From Gordionus sp. m RMFG-2023 (Eukaryota; Nematomorpha; Gordioida; Chordodea; Parachordodidae), in contig NC_088777.1 of NCBI RefSeq assembly GCF_954871325.1, positions 20,747,366-20,811,365 on the forward strand: a DNA stretch of 64,000 bases, given 5' to 3'. Within the stretch, counting starts at the first letter, position 1. Each line of letters begins with the position of its first letter. The notes below the pieces were generated by a model. The model made no database searches. It saw only the letters and a list, made by a program, of their open reading frames with translations, and had not been told where the DNA came from. Below, piece by piece: positions 47,801-59,800 of the stretch. Both the position numbers and the translations under genes were made by a program.

Positions 47801-50800
47801 CTTTTTAAAATATATCCGTATAAAGACCTAAATTTTACCATTTTTGAGATTTCGAAAAGTTTTCTTTATACGGTAATATTTTTAAAACTTGACGTGTAGG
47901 GAAAATTTGGAAAACGGATTCAAACTCAGCGTCAAATTCTGCGCCAAAACTTGTATTTATTTTCTTCTCCCATTTTTCTTGACACACAGTGTTATGGGCA
48001 ATTAAGGCAAATGATCTCCATCAAAATTTATCGCTCAAATTGTATCTCAATCCTATTTCCTCAATCTTATTTTTTTATTATCTCTTTTTATTCATGTTTT
48101 TTTTTACCTAATAATAAAGTCTGAATTTTGCAGTAAATATGTTATTCCAATTTAAAAATAAAATATTTATCATTTTAAAATTTAAAATTTATAAGATTCA
48201 ATTAGTGTTGTTAAACGGCTCGAATTTAAATCAAGATATTAGTCAAAACAATATTACGCAAAAGTCGAGATTTCGTTAGATGTTAAAACCTTTCTGAGAT
48301 CTATGAGCAAAATCTCCAGGCTTGCGTAATATGTTTTAGCTAAATTATTAGGTTAATCGTAAAAATAGTGCTGTTTAACAACACTAGATCCAAAATTAAC
48401 TGTAATTTTTAACTGTCATTTTCATGTGTAGAATCGGAAAGGACAATATAAAATTATTATTCGATATTTAAAAAAATAGTTGGGCTGATCTGATTTAATA
48501 ACGATATTGAAATATTTATTAATAATATTTAAAACTTATACAATATCGGATCGATCCAATCACTCAAATTTTTAAGAGTATCGGTTATCGGCCGATATTG
48601 TTAAATTGCCTACTACTCTAATAATTTTAGGAATAAAAAATTACTTATTATGCAATGCAATATTAATATTAAATCATGCAAAAAAATAAGATGTGTTAAT
48701 TATTTTTTTTCAATTGAAATAGATCGCCTTTATTGATTTTTTGATAAATTTTTGGTTTATCCTAATCCCACACATTTTCCCCATAATCCTATTATTAAGA
48801 ATAGGACTGATTTGTATCAATGATTGCCCGATATCTACTTATCGGCAAAATCAGATAATATATAAATTTTAAAATTATTTTTAAATATAAATTCATTTAA
48901 ACATAATATATATTTTCAAAAGGTAATTAATTATATCAAAGGAGAAAATATTTAATATAAAAAAGTAGTAAAATACCTAATATATTCCCATTCGTGCAGT
49001 GTGTGAACCACCAAGCTATCATCCACAAGTCTTAGCACATCATCATAAAATTCTCGAAATTCGTGATTTTCTATGCTTTCAGAAATGTCGTTATCGGTAA
49101 AAACTTTGTATATGGCTATCACATTTTTTCCGTTTTTAGTGATGATATCTTCTGTATCGGTGTTATTTACGAGACTATGGGAAAAATTACTAACTTTTTT
49201 AGAGGTGTCCTTGAAGGCTATGGCTACCATGTTCGAGATGGGGTTAAAATCAAAAGCCCCGGTAGGAGCGAACTGATAGCTGTAAGAACCCTTGTAAATG
49301 CACGCCCAGTGATACTTGAGTTCTTGAGAGAAAATATTATAACAATTTTATAGTTAAACCTGGGTTATGCAAGTTAAAGGTCAGCTGGACTGGAAAGCCA
49401 TAAAAGTTCGGGTAGGATCAGATGAATTGTGAAATATTTTTCCGGACCAGTTCATAATTTTTCTAAATCTTACAATTAGGTAAATCTATTTCTTTTTCCT
49501 CCATAAAAAAATTTTTTGGGGCTAGGCGGTACAAAATTATTTTATAGGCTGGACCAAATAATCATTTCCAAAATTTCCAAAAGCCGATTCTGACCAATCC
49601 GCGCCGACCCAGATTCAATTAAAAGTAAATTATACTTGAGAAATGAGTGAATGTTATATAAATATTCTGAAAATTCCTTAATTCCTATTCTAAAGTTGAT
49701 ATGATAATAGTAGATTAGCTACAAGTATTTTTGGCCTATTTAAAAATAAAAATTATAGCCTGATGCTACCCCCTCACCATCAATTAAAAATTATTAATTA
49801 CGGGATAAATTAAGCCTACTTATTAATCTTAGCTAAATAGTTCTCTAATAGCCATAATCCAAATACCTCGCCACAATTTCTCTACACTTGTTTGCACCCT
49901 TAAGAAACTTTGTATAAAATATAAAATAATTCAAGAATACGATATTTTTCCAACATTATAAATAAAAGACTAAAAATTGGCAATGTTTACAATAATTAGG
50001 ACTGCGCCGATCCACATATTTTTCATCGATCCGATATTGGTTCAAAACCGATCCGATATTTATTTTTACCACCCTGTTTTGAACCAAATGTAATTTTTAA
50101 AATCCATATTTTTTATGCAAAAATCGAATTATGCATTTAATTTTACTTTAATATTTTTATTTCTACAATTAAGTCTATAATTTTTTAAAAAATTTATATT
50201 ATAATAGATAAAAAAAATATATATATTTAATAAGGTATCCATTTTATTTTGAAATAAATATATATATGTTAATATGAATTATAAAATTGTAATATTTAAT
50301 ATATAAAATTATAATATATTAGATTTTTTTAAATAAATATGAGTGCCTCTAGATTTTCTGGCAATAAGCTTCTACGATGTGGACTATCTAAATTATACCC
50401 TGCCGTGCTGGAGATAGACTAAGATGGGACGCTTATTGCAGAAGGCGCCAAAAATTTACATTCAAGTTTTGACAAAGTTGGATACTTTTCAATAGTGAAG
50501 TGGATCCACAGGGTATATAATATCAATATCCATGTTATTAGAGTTATCTAAATAAACATAGAAATTAGCATTTTTAAATTAGTGGGTTTCATACAAACCC
50601 AACCTTTTATTTTGTTTGAAAAATAATCAGATACCACCCAAACAAATGGGTCAATCATAACCCAGCCAAGCAATACTGGATAAAATATGAAAAATATGTT
50701 ATTTTACCGTTTAGATATAAAGATTATTTTAAATATTCCTGATTTCTTTCAAGTATGGCAGGTCATCTACATTACTATCGATTTCAATTATTTGTTACTA

Positions 50801-53800
50801 GTTTCTCTTTGATTTTCAATTTAAATAAATAAAATTTAGAGGGTGTTGAGCATTTCCATTGTTTTAAAAATAAATAAAAATTATTTAAAATTTTTTAAAA
50901 AATGATTTAGAATCTTTCAATTTTTATAAATATAAAATCTTTTAAAATATTATAATAATGTAAAATAAACTATAAAAATATAAATAACAATAACATAAAA
51001 TAACAAAAAAAGTAAAAAGATCAGATCGAATCGTTTTTTACTGAACGATAGATCCGATATTTAATAGTGGCACAGCCTTAATAAATAAATCTTAAAATTC
51101 AATGGTATCAATGCTTCGTTAAGGTATCTTTGTTGTGTACAAAATATTAAAAATTAATTCAAAAACTTTATCTAAAGAGAAAACCAATAACTTGGCCAAA
51201 ACATTTTTTTTAATTTTGTAAAATTTCAAGTTATATTTCTTAATAAAATGTTTTGGATAGGACCTATAAAATACCAAATCAAAAATAATTTAGAAATTTT
51301 TTCCATGTATTAATATGCTAATAACTGCAAAATAATAATTTCCTTATAATATATCAGCTTACCTTTTAAAAATTTATATTTAAACAGTTATTCCCCTTAA
51401 CCTATTTACTTAATTCTTTAGAAAAGTGTTTTCACAACTAAAATAATTTAAAGATTTTATATAAACCTGATTGGCCGGGTATCTTTTCATAATTTATGGA
51501 CCAAATCTTAAAATTTTCTTCTTTTCGACTGATCGTATAAAGGGTTGGCCGCACAGGATTTAAATCAGTCCCACAGTCGGTGCGAAGTTTGGTAAAGTCA
51601 GAATTTTGAAGGAATGCATTAGAACAGGCTGGAGAAAATTTCATGCTGTCGACCTGGAATTGAGAATGCGGGTTAAGGATACTCGTGTTAGTGATGTAAC
51701 TGTGGAAGATAAAAATAATAAATGAGACAAACATGGGATTGAAAAATAACTTGATTTATGGGAAACCAGTTCCTTATTAGATGACCTTTGTTCGAGGTAA
51801 TTTTTTTCTAAATTATCTATGAGTTTATTATAATTTTATGAATTTTACAATAAGGTAAATAAATTTTTCTCAAAAACGTAAAATTAGGTAAAAACTGGGG
51901 TTTAGCCCATTCGATTAATAATAGGAAATGTTATCAAGATATTTACCTAGAGCCCTATAAAAGTTACTCCGACATCTGTCTCAAGGCCATACTCGATCTT
52001 AAATATTTTTTAAAAATCGGGCAGGGATTCGAAAAATAAAATATTTTTTCTATTTTTGTTTAAGAAAAAATTGTAATTTTTCTAATATTAAAAGAAAGCA
52101 GTGATTTTTATTTAATTTAAATTTATAAAAATGTGTTTAATTTATATTTTACAATTAAAAATTTCGGGCCAAACTAGGATCTAAAATAAAATTTTCTGGC
52201 CAGGGAAGGCTCTACTCTAGAATGTAATAATCCTTTGGGGTTGGGATTAAATTTTTTATAATTATTTTTTATTTTTATGTATTTTTAAAGAATTTCAAAC
52301 GTATATTTTTTTATTTGAAATATTTTCTATTATAGCAGAAATACAAATAAAATGATACATAATTAAAAATTGAATAAAAAATAGCCTCTTATTTCATAAT
52401 ATTTATAAATTCAGTCAAGTTTCTGATGCAAATAAATAAGAATCGTCATCCTCAAAGTTTTTTTCCTTGCAAAAAAGGCATTACACACGGAATAAAGTAA
52501 TATTTTAAGATATGAGAATATTCACTGTTTATAAAAAAATCGAGCAGAAGTTTAAGGATAACCGTTATATTTAATGAAAATTTATACAGACCTAGTGGAC
52601 AAATCAAACTTTGGAATTAATTTTAAACTAGTAGATAATTCACTCGAAACTGGAAATTATTTTTATACAACTATTTTGTTATTTTTTTTAATAAATGTAA
52701 CAATTATTACAAATTATAATAAAATTAGCTCATTTATGTTTTAATAATCGATATCGTAATCTAAATCAATTAAATTTTTAAATAGTTTAAAAAGATTTAT
52801 TATTATACAATATTTCAAATAAAAGAATATAAGTTCATTATATCGCTTAAAAATATGCATATCAGAGATGCACCAAAACGATACTTGGTATCGGTCGATA
52901 CATTAATTTTTAACCGATACCATTAGCCAATACTCAAAAATAATAATTCACCATCATAAATTTCAAAAAAAAATTTAGTCAACATTATGCTAGGAATTTT
53001 TAAATAAAAATCATAAAAGTTTCTAAACCGAAAAAAAGAATAAAAGAAGATGCTATTAATATTTATTTCCTATTCTTTAATTTTATGAATATTATAAATT
53101 AGTAAAAAATGATAATATTGATGAATTATATATTTTTGCCTTTTTTCATAAATGTACAATATTATTTTGGATATTGGGTATCGGTGGCAGTGACCGATAC
53201 CGTGTAAGTATCGGTTAAAAGGGTGGTATCGGTGTAACTCTTATTATTATAAACCAGGGCTGTGAGCCCTCCTTTTAAAAAAGGGTTCCGGTTTGGGTTC
53301 TGGTTCAGTAAAATATCTCTGAACCAGAACAGAAACATTAGTTTATTATAAACTTTATTTTACTATATATCATAAATATAATTTATCATTATAATTAGAA
53401 TACAATATCGCCGGGGTGGCCTAATGGGTTAGATGTATGCTTAGAAACAGAAGGACGCAGGTTCAATCCTGGTAAGAAACATAAAAACTTTCAAGTTTTT
53501 CTTCGATGACTGATGTGTAAAGACATATGGTAAGATGAATTTCGGAGCTTAGAGATGACACCCCGGTTACCGACAGGCCTGGATAGCCGGGTGCTAAGGA
53601 TACCTGTCCAATAAACAAAATGAAGGAAAGAAATGGAAATATGAATATGAAAGCTAGGGCGTTCCCTCCAAGCGACGCGCAGGGTGTAGACCCATCCTGT
53701 GAAAAGTAAAGTAAAGGTCAAAGCAAAGAAGACAAGATTAGCAAGTTTGAATATTGGGACGCTTAAAGGTAAGACGAGAGAATTGGCATCAATGTTGAAC

Positions 53801-56800
53801 AAGAGAAAAGTTGATATAGCGTGTATACAAGAGACGAAATGGAAGGGACAGAAGACTTTGATGATTGGAGATGGGTATAAATGTACTATAATTGAATTGT
53901 TAGCAATGAACGGTGTCGGCATCATCCTCAGTCAAGATTTAACCTCCTCAGTAGTAGAAGTCAACAGGATCTCTGATAGACTAATGAAGATAAAACTCTG
54001 CATTGGTCAATCAATACTACACATCCTTTCAGTATATGCTCCTCAAACGGGTTGCAAGGAAGAATAGAAAGATGACTTTAGAGCTATCCTTAATGAAGCT
54101 GTAATGGAAATCCCTAAGGATGACCTAGTCATAATTGGTGGTGACTTAAATGCGCATGTGGGGAAAGCAAGAGATAGCTAGAAAAGGCATCATGGTGGTT
54201 TTGGATATGCGTACTGAAATTTGTGCAAGCCTTCGACCTTGCCTTAACCAACACCTACTATAGGAAAAAAGAGAGTCATCTAATAACATATGAAAGTGGT
54301 ACAAGGAAAACACAGATAGATTACATGCTAATCTCTCACAAAAGATTAAAAGATGTAATAGACTGCAAAGTCATCCCAGGAGAAGATATCGCCACGCAAC
54401 ACAAGCTACTAGTCATGGATTTACGATAAATCCGCTCAAAACAAGATAAAACTGGAACCATGCATCAAATGGGGCAAATTAAAAACAATGACAGATGCCT
54501 TTGCAATCTGCAAACATTGAAACAATAGATTCCTCACAAGTCAGTGAAAAAATGTGGACAGACCTTTCATTCAGATTAATAGACACTGCCAAATCGACAC
54601 TAGGCTTGACAAGGGGAGGTAACAAATCATACAAAGAACTATGGTGGTGGAATAAAGAGGTACAAACCATTATACAGGAGAAAATAGCCCTTTATAAAAT
54701 ATGGTACAAATCCAAAAACCCAGATGACAAGACAAGATACAAAAAATCCAAGAGATTAGCTACAAAGGCGGTGGCTAGGGTCAAATCTATGGCATACAAT
54801 GACATGTATGAAGAACTACATACCAAAGAAGGGCAAAATAAAATATACAGATTAGCCAAACAGCGAGAAAAGAATTCTAGGGATATAAACGGAGCTCCGA
54901 AAGTAATCAAAAATAAAGATGGGAAATTGATAATAAAGGAAAAAGAAATAATGAATAGATGGAAAGAATATTTTCAGGAGCTTCTCAACTTTAATCCCCA
55001 CATACTACATCTAGACGAACACTCCCCATGTCAAAACCTTGTACTACTTAAAACAGAACAAGAAATAATCACATGCCTCAAGCATATGAAAAACAACAAA
55101 ACTAGGGGTCCCAGACGATATTCCAATAGAAAGCCTTAAAGCACTAGGAGATGATGGAATACATCTCCTCACAAATCTGTACAATAAAATACTTGGAAAT
55201 GAAGAGGTTCCCCAAAAATGGAGACAGAGCTATCTAGTTCCTATCTTTAAAAATAAAGGGGATCCACACAATTGTCAAAATTACTGGGGCATAAAACTAA
55301 TGTCACACTGTCTAAAACTATACGAAAAAATAATAGAAAAAAGATTAAGAGACATAATCGAAATAGGAGAGACTCTGTTTGGCTTTATGCCTGGAAGATC
55401 AACAACTGACGCTATCCACGCAATTAGGCAAATGAGTGAAAAAAACAGGGAAAAGAACAAAAAGCTACACATGGTCTTTCTCGATCTAGAAAAGGCCTTC
55501 GATAGAATCCCAAGAAAACTTATCAGGTGGGCGCTACGCCACAAAAAAGTTCCCGAAAAATATATAAGAATAATACAGGATATGTATATGGGCCATACTT
55601 CAGCAGGCTTCATAATAGCCGAAGGAGTTCGTTCATCAAGTGTCGGTTCTCAGCCCACTTCTCTTCATTACAGTGTCTATACCTCAAACAGTCCCGTGGA
55701 ACATGATATTTGCAGATGATATTGTGATACTTGCCGAATCCAAGGATAAAATGAAAGAAAAATTGGTGAGTTGGATAAATATCCTAGAAAAGCACGGACT
55801 AAAAGTAAAAGAGAAAAGACGGAGTATATGGTGATAGGAGGAGATGAAACAGAGAGTATTGAATGAATGGCAGATATCGGCAATTGAAAGCTGTAAATAT
55901 TTGGGTTCCACTATAAAAAAAACGGCACAATAGAAAAAGAGATAAAGAGTAAAATTAATCAAGGGTGGTTAAAGTGGAGACTATTTGACAAAAGAATCCC
56001 ACACAAAATAAAGGGAAAAATTTACAGTTCCATAGCACAACCAACTATTCTATATAGTTCGGAAACATGGCCAACCAAAGAATCAGACGAGAGAAGTCTA
56101 CAAACTATGGAGATGAGAATGCTGAGGATGATTGCTGGGGTAACAAGAAAGGATAAAGTGCGCAGTACAAGAATACTAAGTAGTTTAAAGGTAGTGCCCA
56201 TTAAGACTAAGTTAATGGTAAACAGACTTAGGTGGTATGGGCACACAATGAGAAGGCCTATTAACTACATAGGAAATAAGGTTGAGAGTTTGGAAGTGAT
56301 GGGCAAACGTAAAAGAGGAAGGCCAAAACTTTAATGGGGCCATAAAGTTAGAGCCAATATAAAGAAGTATAAATTAGATAAAAGAGATTGTATGAATAAC
56401 ATAAAGTGGAGAGAGATGTTGAAGGAGCTTACCACCAGAAAAGGTGAAAGCTAAAGAGAAAAAAAAATTTAGAATTAGAATATAAGCGAATATCATGATA
56501 TCTTTACATTTTATTTTACCTTATGATTATGTTTTTTCTTTGGTCTTACTTTTTTAATACTCCAACAAACAAAAATAAATAATCCTAAATATATATTATT
56601 ATATTATACATTATCTATTATAGGTATGCTGATATTAAATATCGTATCGAATAGGCACCGATATCTAGCGTTTTCCAAAAATATAGGATTGGGCCGATAG
56701 CAGTGAAAAATGATCCGATATTTTTACTTTTCTTTTTTTGTTATTTTATGTATATTTATTATTTTACATTAATAATATTTTATAAATAATTCTTTTATAA

Positions 56801-59800
56801 ATAATTCTTTTATAAACAATGCAAATGCACAACACCCCTTAAATTTTATTTATTTTTTAAAATAGATTTATAGTATTTTAGTTTTTTATAAAAATAGAAA
56901 GGAACACCCAAAGTTTTATTTATTTTAAATCTTTTTAAATAATAACACCAATTTTATTATTTATACTTTAAATAAAAGAATTTTTTAAATATGGTATCTG
57001 AATTATGGAAATATTTTACAAAAGACAAAGATAATTTTACAAAATGCATTAAATACGGAATTCTAATTTCACGGGAAGTAATAATGAAAAATTCATTTAA
57101 TAACAATATCCGTAAACTTTTTTTAATTATTGTAGAAATAATAAAATTAAATTAAATGCATAAATCGATTTTTTGCATAAAAAATATTGATTTCTTTATT
57201 ACATTTGGTTCAAAGGGGGGTGGTGAAAAATCAATATAAATATCGGATCGGTATCGGATCCATTTTGAACCAATATCGAATCGGATCGGTTAAAAATATG
57301 TGGATCAGCATAGCCCTAATCTATTATAAGAGTTACAAATATACTGGTAAGATTTTATATAAAATGGAATACCCTAAAATATAATAAAAAGGATTCCACG
57401 CAAATTAATTTTCACCAATATTTTATATTGAAAGAATAAAAAATCATTAAAACAATATGAAAAAAATGAGACAAATCACAGGGGACCCCTAAAGAAGGAT
57501 TTTATTTTCGTCAGCAGATTTTTCTCGGAATCTGCCGGCCCACTTTATTAAGCATTCACTCTTCTCAAGGGTGATATGTATTTTTTTAATGTCTTTTTAT
57601 TTCTTTTTAATGTTTTACTATTAAAAAAAATTTTTTTTTATATAATTTTTAATATATTCTTATTTGTATTTAATATTTTAAATTTAAACCACTTTTTTAA
57701 AAATAAAAAATTTACTTCAAAAACAATGTTATATGTTTTTAAATAATTAGCATGTTTTTTTATATTTAATTTTAATATAGTTTTATATACGTTATTTTTA
57801 ATACATTTTAAAATATATAAAAATTTGCCTTAAAAAGTTATTGAATCCTGAGCCCTACATTATAAAAAAGGGTCCGGAGATCAAAACATACTTGAGTCTA
57901 TATTTTTAATTTTCAACAGTTTAAATGATATTAGACTAAGCCCTGGTAAATCGACTTATATGTTATCCTAATGCATAAATTACTATAACATAGCCGATGA
58001 CATTTTGATTCTATAATTAGATTTTTGTTTTAAAATAGAATTGCATTTTTAATCAATAGTGTAATAATTTATTATATATTATCATATTATCTTTTATCTA
58101 TTTTCAATTTTCAAATTATTTTAAAAATTAAGAAGCATCACAAATTAATGATATTTATTTAAAATTTGCGATATATTAATAATTTAACTTTATTGATGAC
58201 TCTTTTAACGTATGAAGTCCAAACTAAGAAATTTAATGATTTCATTTTTAGTCGCCTATAAAAGTTAAAAACATATTAAAAGTGAAAAACCTATTCCGAT
58301 CTTTTTTGAATTCCCAGAATTTGAGGTAAGATTCGGGCATGGTATCCTCAACACCGAGTCTATATTGAAAAGTGACCATGAAGTGCTTAGGTTCGCCCAA
58401 CGTAAAAGAAGCGGGAGGCGTAGAAAAAAAGGCTATCTTAGTGACTTGCGTGTTTGAAGGGGATTCATATCTCGTTCCAGTGGACTTGTTTTGATGACAA
58501 ATGTCCAGCTTGGGCGGGGGAAAAGAAAAAAGAAAGGTATAAAAACATACTATAACATATTTTTCGAAATATAAGTGCAATGACTTCGAGCGGAGAGGTT
58601 TAGATAAACGTAAATGGTTTTAATTTTTATAGGTTATTAAATGATTCAAATCGATTAGAAAAAAATGATCATCATGGTGACCAACTGCTAGATATGGTAA
58701 AAAAAGTGGCATCAACATCGATTTGAAAGATCTTATAGCAGTAGTTTTGTAATTTGACTCGTAGGTTTACGATTATAAAGTAATTTGAACCAGTGTAAGC
58801 CTGGGTTAGGTAAAATTTTGTAAAAGAAATCTTTCGATGAGTAAATCCTTATTTTTAAAAAAGAATTAGTTTGCTTGTTTTTATTTTTATTATCTTTGTA
58901 TTTTAATTACTTTATAAATCAATTGGTCTTGGATAGGATCGTAAAATTGAACAAATCCCGTGGAACCATTTGTCACTAGAATTTTGGCATTCCGGGTATT
59001 CATGACCAAACCAGTTTCCCATAAGGCCGTATTATTGCATCTAAATTACACCCATCAAACAATATTTATTTTAAATAATAAGGAAATAAATAAATATATA
59101 CATATATATATTTTAAAGAATTAGAACCCTGCGAGAACATATCTGAACCCGTTTGATCAGACAAACATTCTTTCAGACTCAGTTAAGATATTTTAATTAG
59201 GTTCGTACTGAACCTCGGGAATGAATATGGAGTCTGCACAGTTTTACAAACATTCTCTCGGACTCGGTTGAGAATATTTAATTAGAGCCACACCAAACCT
59301 TTAAATTATTTCGTTTTCCTAATGTTTTTATAAATATTATTTTCAAAAATGCCCAAAAAATATTTTTTCTTTGGGGATTATGGCTTATAATTTTTCTACT
59401 TTCTTTGAAATATCGTTATACTTCAACAGTCTAATAATTTTCTTTGGATTGTATCGGAATTGGAACTAGTTCTAAATTAAAATTTCAAACGAGCCCATTG
59501 ATATCTCGGATTAAATTGGTCGTAAAAATTAAAATATGAAATAAATATCTATAAAATAATCCATCCATTCCTGGCTGACACTCATTTACCGCAAAGATCG
59601 TTTAATGTGAGCAACTCTCTAGTTAGAACAAACTTGATAAGTAAAACAAGAATAACTCTTCATAATCGCCCAAAAATATTTTGGTACTTTTGACGCTAAT
59701 TAACAAGAAATTATCTAAATAAATTTTTCGAAGAAATTATTTATTTTTTTACGAATATGAAAAGAAAAATAAATATTACCCATTAATGACACTGGCAAAA

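Larger units (their letters stand above)
53403..56472 (+). mobile_element. RTE-like LINE, about 3.07 kb, with tRNA-like 5' head
   Basis: It is flanked by the identical 10-bp repeat AATTAGAATA (53,393-53,402 and 56,473-56,482). Order: tRNA-like head with A and B boxes (53,403-53,475), a leader with CGACGCGCAGGGTG (about 53,675), an APE-type endonuclease, a linker, reverse transcriptase, a C-terminal region with LRWYGHTMRR and GKRKRGRPKL, and a short A-rich tail after GAAAGCTAAAG. It is antisense to the WDR75-like gene, inside the 6.6-kb intron between exons at 58,273 and 51,699. Several stops and frame changes make it inactive. A second copy of the 3' part lies at 63,066-63,929 and is nearly identical over the C-terminal region, so the family was active fairly recently. 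Confidence 0.9.

Noticed and set aside
49063-49353. Plus-strand open frames over the exon at 48,977-49,322
   Set aside because: Shadows of the minus-strand coding exon, which matches a known family.
53403-53475. Independent tRNA gene or separate SINE insertion
   Set aside because: The only direct repeat found includes both this module and the LINE; no 3' acceptor stem.
55281-55962. Minus-strand open frames across the LINE
   Set aside because: Antisense shadows of the reverse transcriptase coding strand.
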